Made by a program: the position numbers and the translations under genes. A stretch of 64,000 bases of DNA. Origin: Channa striata. Lineage: Eukaryota > Chordata > Actinopteri > Anabantiformes > Channidae. The notes beneath the pieces are model-generated. The model was given only the letters and a program-made list of their open reading frames with translations. It was not told the DNA's origin and did not search any database. Below are positions 45,705 to 56,852 of this stretch, piece after piece; the first letter of the stretch is position 1; each line of letters opens with the position of its first letter. The DNA lies in the NCBI GenBank assembly GCA_033026295.1, contig CM065187.1:19688388-19752387 (forward strand), given 5' to 3'.

Positions 45705-48700
45705 GCATACGATTGGAAATAGAGAGCTATATATTGGCAGAACAAGCTCTCCCATCTCCACAAACCTATGCAGCACAGCAGCGGTATCCATAATAGATTC
45801 CTACAAGCGTTGGAAAGAGGTGGTGAAAAGTCTGGTGGGAGGGTGAAGTACAAGTTGTTAATTTTAGCGTCCATCAAACACGCTTTGGATATTCCTTTGG
45901 AGGCAGGTGCCTGCCACTCAGTAGGTGGGAGGCTGTGTGGTGGTGAGGGGCTGTTCTGCTTTGTAAGATCTTTGTGGATCATACAGAGAAGCTCCACCAA
46001 GACAAAAGAGTCATGCACACAAGCAGAGCATTCTGTGCAGTAAGACACCTGAGCTAACAAGGTGAAGATGAGGATAAAGTGCGTTTGATTCGCCTACCAT
46101 GTTGTCCAGGTCCAGTGTTGCCTGCTTTAGCTGTTTCTGAGAGGCTCTGATCATTGACACAGTGTCTGCAAAGGTTCGACACACACCTCGGCCCCCCTCG
46201 TCCTTTTCCTTCTCCTCTTTCTCTGTCATGCTGATGCTGCAGTTCAAAGAATTTGTAATGCCATACAGTTGGGCTAAGAGTGTGCCCGTGGAAGCTTCCA
46301 GCAAGGAAAACTGTTTTATGAAGGCCTCCCGTGCCTCTGAAAGAACAAAGAGCACAGAGCAAATAAAACCACATTAAGTCCTAAGCGGATTATTTCACCG
46401 AGAATGTTCGTCTTCCAACTCTTTGTAGCTTGAGAGCTATATTCTAACACGTCTCCTTCACTGACTGTGTGAATTCAGACACTCGTCCTTCCCATCCAAT
46501 TTGCTCGTCGTCTGAAAAGATGTACAGATGTTAACACTTAGGTCAGTTTCACTTAAAGTAGTTGATGTGGAGCTCAGCAACGATGTCACTGGATCTTTGA
46601 TGCCACGTTTCTGAACATAGTTTGCTTGTTTCACAATAGATTTTAATAGCTGTAAAACACAATAGTTACATTTTAACATAATAGTTGTTTAACGTGTGTG
46701 GCCCAGTGTGTAGTTAGTAGAGTCTATTGCTCTCATATACTCATTAAATGATTAGTGGGCCGCCCAGAGTCTTGAGGGGCATAGCGGGTAACTACGTGTG
46801 TAGAAGTATGTGGGTGTAGGGAGGGGGATTGTTAGACAACTGTTATCCTGATTGCAACTATAATCATTATAAACCAGGGATTAGAGATGTGCCGCCTGTC
46901 ATATAAATAGGGATTAAGTTGGTCACACGGCGCCTTGTTCTATATTGTTATGATTTGTCTCCATTTGGCCTGTGCAGCTGAGCCTGTAAGCCCTTTCCCC
47001 TCCAAAGATAATGAGGATATATCAGCATTGTGTTTTAGTAATTGGGAGAGGTTTGTGTTGTTGCCTGGTTCCTGATTTAATTGCTTTGTTGTGTTGTTTG
47101 TGTAATAGCGTCACACTGAGGAGACACAGACAGAGCAACAGCCCATTTGCAGAATGCCGGGGGCGGTGTCAAATTTCGTAGCCACGCTGGCTGGTATTGT
47201 ATGCACTGATATGGCATGTTATCATCTCTCAGCCAAAATGTGACACAATAGTTACAATGGCACATGAAGGGGATTCATGTTCCACAAAGCGCAGACTGCC
47301 AAGTGTTTCTTCAGATGTCATGAACACAGAGGAAACATTAGAAGGAGTGACAGGCCAAGTGGAATTATCTTGGCTTCTGGGTGATGTTACCTTGGAAGGC
47401 CAGAAAATCCTCCAGAGCATTGGGGAGAGTATCCTCCCTCTGGTGCTCATGCTCGTAAAGCCTGGCCATGTGATACTTCAGCAAGTGGTGCTGCTTCCCA
47501 AATCTACCTCGGCAATCAAAGTGAGCCAGCAGCGTCTCCAAATCCTGCAGGCGACTTCTCAGCTTTTCTGCCTGTAATAGCACCAAGATTTATTACTGAT
47601 GGTGTCAATGAGAATACAAATTTTGCGAGCGCAAAAAAAGAAACAAAGGACTGTGACTACAAATACCACAACAATATATCCATCCATCTAGATCTTTATT
47701 TATTTATTCAGACACAGGGACTGCGACAGGACTCTGATTCTTGGAACACTGACATCAAAATGTAGTTTTTCAACAAAAGCAATGAATAAATGAATATCAA
47801 CAATGGGATAAGGACAGAATATGATTTTCACATCTGCATCTACTCACACTGTTCTGTGCGTGGCATGCAGCTGAGGAAAACACTTCACCAGGTAACTAGA
47901 TAAGACTTCGAAATGAATGAAAGCCCTGGCCAGAAAATAAAATAAAGCTTCTGTGATTGGCACCGATTTGTTGGCCCTGGCAGTTAAATGGCCCATACCT
48001 ATAAAAAAGAGCCTGTCATCTGCTGGGATCACACCTCTTTTTCAAACAAGTAGGCCGATTAAAGATGTTGCACTTGTGTCCAGTCTGCTTTCTGTAGCAG
48101 AAATATCTGTGATTGTTTACGGTTTTAGTTGCTGAGCTTGCATCTTCAGTCCCCTCATTTTAACACCAGGTATTACACATGCTTTATTAAAAAAACAACT
48201 GCCCTCCTCTGCGGTGATTCATTTTTACCCTGAAACAAGTAACATTTATCTTTTTCATTATTTTATCCCATTCTTTGTTTCACCGCTTTCCAGTCTCTTT
48301 TTAATATCTTCTTTGATCATCGATCACACATTTCTGTCTCTTTCAACGTTCTTCTTTTTGTGCTCGTTAGTCTTTTTCCTTCTCGTGTGTAAGCCATAGG
48401 AAAATGTGAGCAGAAAGATAGAGAGCGGGAAAGGCAGCGAGGGAGAGCTGGGGGAGGCTGAGGAGGGTGAGAGTAATTGCAGGTGTTCAGAGCAGACAAG
48501 GTTTGGGATGTTCACTGAATTGCTAACACTGTGGAAATCACAGCCTGCATTCACACAGGTACAAGTCGGTCCGGAGAGAACACGCGGCCACTTTAGCTGG
48601 AACAAGAATATGTACAGAGAAAAGACAGAACACCTTGACAGTATTGGATTGGCCTCAGAAGACAAACTCATGGACACAGCACCTTAGCACATGGACGTGG

Positions 48701-51700
48701 CTTGCAACAAATCTATAGGGACGGACAGAAGCTGCACAGGAGATCATTAGAGCAAATGTCTCTTTCTGTTTCACTGCACTTCGACTGTTTACTTGCGATC
48801 TACAAATACAAAGGAGACATATGGCTGTCACGGGGGTCTACAAAGGCAGGGTGTGCTGCGCTATTTCAAGAACAAATGTCACCTAATAATAGTTAGAGTC
48901 AAGGTACAATCCATACTTGAGGTGCAAACTGTTACAGGAATATGTACAACCGTATGTGCAACAAACACACATTAATAAACCTCGAAATATAAAAAATGAA
49001 GAAGCATATATGCAATTAAAGTATGAAATATAAATACTATAAAGATTCCAAGCAACGGTGTTAGTAGTTACTCAGTACAACCCTTTTAAGGCATAGCACT
49101 GACAATTCAATGGGAATTATAGCATACCTAAAACTGATGAATTGATTACTTAATTGATTATTATTTGACATGATGTTCCATTGCTCAAACCACAGTCATT
49201 GATCAGCAAAAAAAACAACAAAAAGAAAAAAACACAAACTCACTGGCCTTGCTTTCCCTGATGTAGTGTAAAGATTTGTTGCCTTTTTAAAAAAACCTGC
49301 TTTATAAGGTCACACTTGCTGATCCCTGTGGGGGAAATTAAGGTTTTACAGCAGCTGTCTCAGAAAAGTTCCTAGAATAAAAATGGAGAAAAAAATGTAG
49401 AATATAGGAATATATTAATAATAAAAAGCTTGTGATAGATTTTATTTGTTCAGCATTTTGTGTTTAAAAAAACTTCCTGTGTTTGTTGCAGGATTATCAT
49501 CTGACCTGATTCCCCCTCATCCCCACCGAACGTTCGAGCGTCTTTCAAATGACATGTTTTGTTTGTCCACAGCTGACTGCAGGGGGAAAGTTTGGAAGAA
49601 CTAGTTGGCGGACATATTTAGCAGATATTTCCTTCAGGAATCAGTGGAGACCAAAAATAGAAAGTAGTGAGTGTTGGACCTAAATTCATTAGGCGGACAG
49701 AAATACATCTTCAAATAAATATTTTGTTTGCCTCCACCAAAAGATGAGAAGAACAACTTCTGGTAACTCCCAAGTTGCCGTGTGTTTCTGCATTGGATCC
49801 TCTTAGCTGGCTTGCTTATATCAGGCAGCTGTAATGCCACATTTAGACCTTCATTATGTTCAAAGTTCAGTGGTGTGTAATTTCTTCAGTGTGACGATGG
49901 GAGTGCTGCTGTGTGCAGCCACTGGAGCTGGTGTTGTGCTACGTGCTGACTGTCATTAAACGCCACCAAACCACAGGCTGGCTGCTTATTAAAACCTGCT
50001 TTGTTTCATGCATCTTGTTCATACAAGGGTTTCTCGTGGAATTCACCACATTTTTCTTACTTCACAAATTTTCACTGTTTTCATCTTTAGTGATATTTCA
50101 TGAAGAGCTTGTTTTTGATTATTGGCATAATCCAAAGCCCTAAAATTGCTATACACCAATTGCTATAGCGTGTTCTTCTACTGTATACTAATACAGTGTG
50201 TCATGTGTGAGCATGCATGAGAATTTCCAAAAATGTAGGAGATGCTGTGAGGGAACATGCCAATAGCATAACTAAAATCTAAATATACATTAACCATTAA
50301 GTTTGTTCTTTGTAGCTGATTCTGTATCACAAAATGTCAGTATAATTCTTAAGTTATAAAAGTATTTTCCTCCTGTGGAGGAAGCTAATCGGTCTTTAAA
50401 TGACCTGGACCTTTGGTGAATTATGGCTGTGCCTAAGTAAAAAAATAAAAATAAAATTGGCTCAATGCCACAAATTCATTTAAATTGCTCAAATGTGGCA
50501 GTTAAGAACTTTTTGTTCGAGTTGTTCTGCACGAGGCCCATTGTCTCCTTTCAAATAAATATTTTAGATGTGTTGTGTGCGAGTGCAGCATGTGAAGTTG
50601 TTTAAAGGCAAAGCTGATTTTAGTAATGAAAGCATTGTAATGAATAAAGATATTATTTCTTCGGTTACCGTAGTAGTTGTCATAAACAAAAAAGGTTTGA
50701 AGATGCCACGTATAAATGTGACTACATACTGATTTGGATGCTGAATTGTGGATCTTATTCTAACACACACAAATATAGACTCATAAACTCACCTGCTTTT
50801 TGACGAGTCCATAGCACACTGGGCACTCCTCACACTGGTGCGTGGGTCTGTTGTGGAAATAGTTTAGCTCACATTTGTCACACTTGTAACCCACAAAGCC
50901 CGGGCGACAGTGGCAAGTGCCGTTGTTGTGACACTGCATGGAAACAGAGCCCATGGGGTCACAGTTACAGGCTGGGAGAAGACATAAGTGGAGAAAGAAA
51001 CATTTCAAGAGGTGGAAATGCCTTTACGAATGGTTGTTTTTAGAGGGTGTATTAGGTGATTAGAGGATGGTGGAGTGCAGCCGCGGTGCTAGACGTCCTG
51101 AGTAATGTACCTCTGCAACCTTGTGATGAGAATCCGAAGAATCCCACACGGCAAGAAGCACACAGTCTCCCCTCCACTCCTGTATGACACGCACACTGTC
51201 CTGTGACTGGATGACACGCGATGGACGATGATCCAACTGGATTACACTGGCACCTGGGAGGGGCAGGAATCGTACCTTAATAACAGATTCGGTTATTACC
51301 CTGTATCTTTTTATACATTGCTGTTATGACTTACTCTAGGGCTCTGTTTACCTTTCACATCCTACACCCGGTTGGAGGTTGAAGAAGCCAACTTCACAAT
51401 AACTGCAATCCCACCCACTCACATGATTGAGGCACTGGCAATTTCCTGTCTGAGGGTGGCAGTCATTTACATGCCCAGAGGTTCCAGCAGGATTGCAGCT
51501 GCAGGCTGGAGAAAACAATTTCACCATTAACTTTTAAGTTTAAGTTTTGCCCATGTATCACCTCAGAATGAAGGACTTTTTATTGATTTGAGACCTTGAG
51601 GGAAACTGAGAACAAAATAACAGAGTGTACCAAGGAGATTCACGGGTTGCTCATTGACACTGTTCTGTAAAGGAGATCAACCTGGGGCCTACACGTAGCA

Positions 51701-53590
51701 GTATTATGAAAAAATAAGCAAAAAAGATGAACATATCACAAGTATTATTCTTTGGATCTCTGTCTACCTTTTGTAACTTGAGTTTCTTTCATTTTGACCA
51801 TTTTCAACTCTCCTATAAATCTTCTCCCCTTTATCTTCCTTTGTGGCTATCATTCTGATTCACAGCCACTGCTTCACCCCATTTACATCACTGAAGAACA
51901 TTTTCATGACTGAAGAATGCTGCATCTGTTGAAACTAAACTCCACAATTGAGAACTCAAGTCCATTTGAATTAATTATTTTCTGCATTCCTTTAAAAGTA
52001 CAACCCGAACCCTGATGGAATATGTCCTGAATAGTGTTCAGGCTATCACTGTCCACGTATCTATTCTGAGGTAAACAGAACAATCTGAATAATAACAGGC
52101 TTTCTCATGACACATCACATCTCGAGTGAGAACTATAAGAATTCCTAACGATCCCCTTCAAACGCTTTAAATAAGATGTGTTTTGTTTTTTACCACCAAG
52201 TCCAAATTCTGCATTCCTCGTCTGTATGTAAATCTAGAGTCTATGAATGTGCAAATAGTTTTTATGTCAAAACTTTAACCGCTGCACATACGATGTCTCC
52301 TAACCCTACGAAAAAGCCCATTGTCAGGGTGTTCTATCATATCCCACCTGTATGTTCCCAAAGGTGCTGCTGTTACTGCATTGTAAGTGCTGATAAATGG
52401 TTTGCTTGCAACCCAAAGCGCTTTACAGTGCTGCTTCTCATTCAGCGATTGTCACACACAGATGACAGAAGGCGCTCATGTAACCTAAGAACACTTGGAC
52501 TTATAGCTAGGAGGGAGTCAACTCAACCGACTGAGCCAGAGCCTCCCATATAGGTGGTGTTGAAGGTGACCCCTCCTCTCCTTAGAGGCTGGATGCCAAG
52601 TCTGGAATCGATCCTTGTCCAGATACTTAAATGTACACATCTTTAGTGTAGAGAAACATTTTCTATTCAGCAGCTGAATGTAAGAGCAACTTTCCAACAT
52701 CAAACGCTGCACGTACAAGTCGTCATTTTGCACATTGAATGTCGAACAAGCCAGTAACACAAAGCAAAACACATTGTTGAGTCCATAAGGACTTGAACAC
52801 TGGCCTGCAGAAATAAAATCTCCTCTTTTCTCCATATCTCTAAATAAAATATAAACATAACAATAAATTAATCAGTCCATGTTCCATCAAAGTCCCTCCT
52901 CAGTTACTCACGCTTGCACTTCTGGCCAGCTGTGCGGTTTAAGGGATTGCCGTAGAAACCCTGCTGGCAGTGTTGGCAGTGGTCGCCCTCTGTGTGTCCC
53001 AGGCATTTCAGACATCGCCCAGTGATGTGGTCACATATTCCCACAGCGTTGAAATCCACATTGCCATTGCAGTCACACTTGATACATGGTCGATCTGCCC
53101 CAGATTGTCCTAGGGGATCACCATAGTAACCATCTTCACACATCTGACAGCGCATTCCTACACAATGGAAAAACGAAAGAGGCGGGCAGGAATTAGACAC
53201 TTCTGAAGGTTATTCTCATGTCAGATCAGAGTTCCAGTTAAAAACTCATTCGGGACGTGAATCTTAGCTCTCACTGAAATTTCCAGTCATTTATACTGTC
53301 TTGTAGAAAGGTACTTATCATTTTGTTCCTGGCATGAAGCTCATTACTGACTGTCTGGATACATAAAAAAATGATTTTACATTGTCAGTGGTTCGTCTCA
53401 CCTGTCTGTCCTGTAGGGCAGTTGGTACAGACCACCTGTCCTGTTGCTGCGATTTGGGCACAGCTGCTACGGTCAGGGCAAGGGCAAGGCTGACAATCAC
53501 CAGGTGTGCCCATCAGAGCGTTGCCATAGTAACCGTCCAGGCAACGCTCGCAGGTCACCCCGGCGGTGAAGTCGGAGCACTCACACAAAC
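39327..53590 (-). CDS. lamc3: laminin subunit gamma-3, C-terminal part (16 coding exons, about 905 residues)
   Basis: Secreted gamma chain of heterotrimeric basement-membrane laminins. Exons join(53402..53590, 52912..53157, 51352..51505, 51111..51253, 50793..50971, 47391..47571, 46098..46336, 44964..45040, 44515..44649, 42836..43055, 42178..42324, 41544..41646, 40816..41015, 40157..40297, 39945..40044, 39327..39589); all 15 joins keep frame. Residues 1 to about 300 are laminin EGF-like modules ending CEECPVCYGLVKKQ; the rest is the heptad-rich coiled coil with many NxS/T sites, ending in LPQSC, the Cys that usually bonds to the beta chain. Gamma-3 rather than gamma-1: EAREAFIKQ, the GPNKW..SHREMA segment, FDRILNET..RL and the tail without the C-terminal Glu all fit human gamma-3, and aif1l is the expected neighbour. 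The N-terminal half lies outside. Confidence 0.94.
39945..40044 (-). CDS. lamc3: lamc3 exon o: coiled coil
   Basis: 100 nt after the acceptor TATTCCCAG. It encodes PGLSLSNIKEDMEAAKLQLE and SVTLTELITKI. Donor GTAAGT. Confidence 0.95.
40157..40297 (-). CDS. lamc3: lamc3 exon n: coiled coil
   Basis: 141 nt after the acceptor TGTGAGCAG. It encodes ESKAILTQAKHTRTASAHLS and AVQLLAKQEMLTETANSQTA. The donor GTGCTT is weak, but phase and the next exon fit. Confidence 0.9.
40512..40748. repeat. degenerate dispersed repeat in lamc3 intron
   Basis: Contains GTTTCATGGCAATCCATCC, then GCAATCCATCCAGTAACTGC and TGAAATATGTCAGTGTGGAC about 130 bp later. A related fragment, AGACAGTTCACCA, also lies at about 40438. 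It resembles a common teleost intronic repeat built on the phrase 'ATGGCAATCCATCCA'. Family name uncertain. Confidence 0.55.
40816..41015 (-). CDS. lamc3: lamc3 exon m: coiled coil
   Basis: 200 nt after the acceptor CTTCACTTAG. It encodes MVREWPRQQVQTKAAMKKER and VLADVRKKVSQVEKMLKPA. LLADTRKKTKQAERML in human gamma-3 is a close match. Donor GTCGGT. Confidence 0.94.
41544..41646 (-). CDS. lamc3: lamc3 exon l: coiled coil
   Basis: 103 nt after the acceptor CCTTCTAAAG. It encodes LQSHAQGAKVVALSSVVTGK and EVVSLHKEVE. Donor GTGAGT. Confidence 0.92.
42178..42324 (-). CDS. lamc3: lamc3 exon k: coiled coil
   Basis: 147 nt after the acceptor TTTTGTGTAG. It encodes FGEEVLKQTKELDQQIQAKD and continues to KMEMVEDVNE, in phase 0 at both ends. 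Donor GTGACT. Confidence 0.94.
42836..43055 (-). CDS. lamc3: lamc3 exon j: coiled coil
   Basis: 220 nt after the acceptor TTTCATCTCAG. It encodes IAQMQQQKENLTVQVNDTVA, a leucine-rich heptad segment and a His/Ser/Gln-rich hinge ending HPTK. Donor GTCAGT. Confidence 0.93.
43056..44514 (-). other. lamc3 intron i-j
   Basis: 1.46-kb intron with a poly-A run near 43119 and an (AC)n tract at 43991-44009. Nothing else recognised. Confidence 0.7.
43991..44009. repeat. short (AC)n microsatellite
   Basis: About nine AC units inside a lamc3 intron. Confidence 0.9.
44515..44649 (-). CDS. lamc3: lamc3 exon i: coiled coil
   Basis: 135 nt after the acceptor CCTTTTAG. It encodes HREMADGIEAVASRAVRASK and continues through LMDLLQDNSTEEYIRNLTE. 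Donor GTGAGC. Confidence 0.94.
44964..45040 (-). CDS. lamc3: lamc3 exon h: coiled coil
   Basis: 77 nt after the acceptor TTTCGTAG. It encodes IIPFEVVSGPNKWNIMVNDS and QVLMK. The Pro-x-x-Lys-Trp segment lines up with human gamma-3. Donor GTACGT. Confidence 0.92.
45041..46097 (-). other. lamc3 intron g-h
   Basis: 1.06-kb intron holding an (AC)n tract at 45676-45704. The 213-codon minus frame here is an unbroken intron frame without domain resemblance. Confidence 0.7.
45676..45704. repeat. (AC)14 microsatellite
   Basis: Perfect dinucleotide tract in a lamc3 intron. Confidence 0.95.
46098..46336 (-). CDS. lamc3: lamc3 exon g: coiled coil
   Basis: 239 nt after the acceptor TTCTTTCAG. It encodes AREAFIKQFSLLEAS, a Lys/Glu-rich loop with two Cys, and LKQATLDLDNM. 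AREAF..Q resembles human gamma-3. Donor GTAGGC. Confidence 0.94.
47391..47571 (-). CDS. lamc3: lamc3 exon f: coiled coil
   Basis: 181 nt after the acceptor GCTATTACAG. It encodes AEKLRSRLQDLETLLAHFDC and continues to LEDFLAFQ. Joins exon g by a split Glu codon. Donor GTAACA. Confidence 0.94.
47572..50792 (-). other. lamc3 intron e-f
   Basis: 3.2-kb intron separating the EGF-module exons from the coiled-coil exons. A GC-richer, purine-rich tract lies near 48400-48700. No exon or repeat family recognised. Confidence 0.65.
50793..50971 (-). CDS. lamc3: lamc3 exon e: last EGF module and start of coiled coil
   Basis: 179 nt after the acceptor TTCTCCCAG. It encodes CNCDPMGSVSMQC, CRPGFVGYKCDKCELNYF and CEECPVCYGLVKKQ, the conserved gamma-chain junction between EGF modules and coiled coil. 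Donor GTGAGT at phase 0. Confidence 0.97.
51111..51253 (-). CDS. lamc3: lamc3 exon d: EGF module
   Basis: 143 nt after the acceptor CCCTCCCAG. It encodes CQCNPVGSSSIACHPVTGQC through CRVGFFGFSSQGCR. Donor GTACAT. Confidence 0.96.
51352..51505 (-). CDS. lamc3: lamc3 exon c: EGF module
   Basis: 154 nt after the acceptor TTTTCTCCAG. It encodes CSCNPAGTSGHVNDCHPQTG through CEVGFFNLQPGVGCE, a complete eight-Cys laminin EGF pattern. Donor GTAAAC. Confidence 0.96.
51506..52911 (-). other. lamc3 intron b-c
   Basis: 1.4-kb intron containing a degenerate SINE at its 5' side (52393-52548). Otherwise featureless. Confidence 0.65.
52393..52548 (-). mobile_element. degenerate tRNA-derived SINE
   Basis: Minus-strand A box TGGCTCAGTCGG at 52538-52527, and body sequence AAAGCGCTTTACAGTGCTGC near its end. 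Same family as 26441-26675, but shorter and diverged. Confidence 0.6.
52912..53157 (-). CDS. lamc3: lamc3 exon b: EGF modules including the nidogen-binding loop position
   Basis: 246 nt after the acceptor TTGTGTAG. It encodes MRCQMCEDGYYGDPLG, then CDCNGNVDFNAVGICDHITG and CQHCQQGFYGNPLNRTAGQKC. The NVDFNAV segment sits where gamma-1 has its nidogen-binding NIDPNAV loop. Donor GTGAGT. Confidence 0.96.
53402..53590 (-). CDS. lamc3: lamc3 exon a (first in window): laminin EGF modules
   Basis: 189 nt after the acceptor TGTTTCAG. It encodes LCECSDFTAGVTCERCLDGY and the next segment with GDCQPCPCPDRSSC and VVCTNCPTGQTG. Donor GTGAGA. The exon starts inside an EGF module, so earlier exons must exist upstream. 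Confidence 0.95.
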
Positions 53591-56500
53591 CTGAAACAGA
53601 GGGAGAGGAGTGTAACCAGCTTATGTGCCTCACTGTTTTTTCCCAGCTTGGGCTTGACGTGACTGGTCCACCGTGGTGGTTTTCCCCATCGCCAGCAGAG
53701 GCTGCTGTGTCTACGACCATAACTCTGACCAACAGCTTATCACAAGCACTCCACTCTACAGCCCAGTCTGCTAAGAAAACATTCCCCACAGCCCACCATG
53801 GAGAGCGCAAGACAACTAAATTCACCCTGGCTATAATTGCTTTGGGAAATATAAGAGCCAAAATGCAGTCCCAAAGACCTGCGAGAAGTGAATCAATTCC
53901 CCGACCAAGTGGGAGAGATTACCGATGCTATGACATACTAAAACAATCATCTGTTGATGGGAAAGCTTTAGGAAAACAACTCAAAGCTTCCAAACACTTT
54001 TTTGGAATTTTGTTTTTCGAGCATGTGTACATGAGCTTTGCAGTTCATCTTATGCCGTGTCACATCCAGTAAGCTACAAGCAGTGCTGAATGGTATGAAA
54101 AAAATGAATTTTATTGTTTGTTAAATTGAATTTAAAAGAGCATTAGAAAAATCCACAGCAGATCAAAAACTGACACAATGTCTAAGTGTGACTGTAAAAT
54201 AGTGAACAAAGATTCCTCTGCAGTGGCTGAGAGGACAGGACCCACATACTCCCTGAAAACCTTCTCTGCGATTGGCAGACAGCAACTTCTGAAATGAAAC
54301 AGAGGAAATGTGACAGAATAAAATGTGCCATTCTAATTTAATAACCGACTGACCAAACATTACAGAGCAGCAGAAATTAATAAGTGTTAACCACAAAGAA
54401 GAAAGCAACTGCAAAGACGCTCACAAAAGTTAAATTCATCAAAAAATCACAATGAGCAGATATTCATTAAATTTTAATAAACATTTATGCATTTTAATCA
54501 GTAACAAAATAATAGCTGCTTTTGTGCTGCTGTGTGTAACTACAGGAGGATATTTCAGATTCCTGCCGCATTACATGATGTTTTGCTTTTAGGATTCACC
54601 GAGCAGGGTATCAGAGAACTTAATAATTTGAGTCATGTTTAAAATTTCAAAGTTTCTCAAATGACTTCAGCACAGGCTGATAACAATAATTGCTCTGATT
54701 TTCTAGAGAACACCAATGAGATCTCGATGCATAGCAAATAATCCGCGGGCATGTGATTTTACAGAACCCTCATTAAAATTTCCCATCACTCCCTCATAGC
54801 CTATGGTGTTATTCAGCGAGAAGCTCTACGCAGAGCAAATTTTAAATTAGCTCACACCACTGAATATTGGAGTAAAGAAATTCATGCCTCTAGTTACGGG
54901 GTCACTTCAACAATGTCTCCCATCACTAAACAAACCGCTGTTATCTTCAGATCAGTAAGTCAAGTATATGAGATAGAATAACTGCGGCAAAGCTAAACTG
55001 ATCACACTGCCTTTGGAGGGAACAATTATCACATTGTCTGATGAAGTGAAGACTTCTGGGTAAAAATCATTAGTTCTTCAGTGAGATGAGGTGAATAATA
55101 CATGAGTAATACCGGTCAGTTTAACAGAGTATTTAGTAATAATGATTGTTCCTAACATAAAGATGTGAATCTTTCTTGAATTTCACAAGGCATTACAATG
55201 ACACTGATGGTGTTCAGTGTCAATTCCCAATGAGCCATAGTAGATTTAATGGCGGCAAAAATGTGCTGACTTTACTGAGTGTGAAGATGACTGAGCGTGA
55301 TATGAGGCAGCAGAGCCACCAAGGGCCTCCTCGACACTATTATCATTCCATCGCCTCCTCAGAAAAGCTAACGGCATGTATCCCAAAGTGTCTCTGAATG
55401 GCAGGATCGCTCCTCATATGATATTCCCCATCTTCGTGGTAATTATCATTAGATCATAGACATCCGTGCAGAATAATTTTATCAATGAATCAATGACTGT
55501 TCATTCAGCCTTAATGAATTGAGATGACTGTGAAGCTCCCCGTGGAGCGGCACACTTTGAATCCTTTGACAAAAATCCACACAATGCCGCTATTCTGCTC
55601 TCGCCCTCTCATACTCTAATTCTTTCAGCTGTGGAGCGCTGCACTTCAGCAATCCGCTCTGTGCCTGAACTCGGCTTGTCTGTTCTGTGATGGCAAAGCA
55701 ATATTTCTGCATGGGAAACAAGCAGTTTTTGTTTTTTTTGAAGAGGACTCCTCAGTCACATACACATCACCCTCCAAAGAGCTGCCTTCTACTGCTGCTG
55801 CACCTCATGCGCCCACAGTGCTGCTCTTTGTACTCCACAGAAATACACACACAGCCAGGACTAATGCACTTCATTAAGGCAGCCACTTGTGGAGGACAGG
55901 AATACATTGGAATACATCGCTGTAGGCTACCTGCAGAGACACAGACAGACACTACAAAATGAATGAAGAGTGGACGTTTTCCAGTCCAGCTTGTTTATAC
56001 TTGTACATCATTCGTTGTTACTCTCAAAGTGAGATGACAAGCTCTTTCAAAGATAAATAGAAAGAAAAGTAAAGGAGAAATTTATTTTAATATCTAGGTT
56101 GATTAAAATAGAATCAGACTCATGTCAGTTTTATTATCACATATTTTCCTCAAAATGTTTACGTTTATGTTCTAACCAAACTGAGTTTCTAAAGTTCTTT
56201 GCATGTCTGCTCCACTCAGGCAGGTCTCGCTAAGGGTCAAGTGCAATGTGTGGGGTCTTTGATGACATGTGAGCCCAGAAATTGAACCCTATTTAAAACA
56301 AGTCACAAGACTTAAAAACAACATGCGGCTGTTCGAATTATGAGCTTATTGCTTATTTAGTGGAAATCCTAAAATGGTTTTAAAAATAGATAAATAAATA
56401 AAACTAAAAACATACACTGTTCTTTCGCAAAAAAATAAGCAAAGTTACAAAAAGAATGTGATGTCAAAACATGAGCTTTTCAAGACCTTCACATTTTCCA

Positions 56501-56834
56501 GAAGGCTTGTCTCCTTAGCCCACCGGAACATTAAAAAGCTTTAGGCCAGGGAAATCTATTTACTAATGCATGCGAACGCATGTGTTTTAATGAAGAAGAG
56601 AAGGAAACAAAACAGAAAGCGAAAAACTGTCTGCAGCTTTAATGCCTTCAGGGTAGAAGTTGGGGTAAATCTGCTGCGGGACTGTTTGATGGCAATGTTG
56701 CTCTCTAATTTAATACAGATATGCTGCCAGCGCCTGCTGCTGCAGATGTGGCTGGTCAGATGGGCCGACATGAGGGGACTGCTGCAGAGGAGCGAGGGAG
56801 AAAAAGAAGGAGGCGTTATATACTCCCCACATAT

Positions 56835-56852
56835 CACACACACACACACACA
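56835..56852. repeat. (CA)9 microsatellite
   Basis: Short perfect CA tract. Confidence 0.9.

Noticed and set aside
45419..46060. 213-codon minus frame
   Set aside because: It lies in the lamc3 intron between exons g and h, includes a translated CA repeat and shows no domain.
46458..46679. Minus frame with an acceptor-like TTTTACAG between lamc3 exons f and g
   Set aside because: Exon f ends with one base and exon g starts with two, so they join directly into EAREAF, as in human gamma-3. Adding this stretch is not needed, and it has no good donor in phase.
54163..54414. Cys-containing minus frame after a good acceptor (TTTCATTTCAG)
   Set aside because: The Cys spacing does not fit a laminin EGF module or the L4 domain, so it is not the missing lamc3 exon.
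55767..55952. Cys-rich 61-codon minus frame
   Set aside because: No laminin EGF pattern (no CxC..G..C..C.pGf), no splice context; composition effect of a CA-rich stretch.
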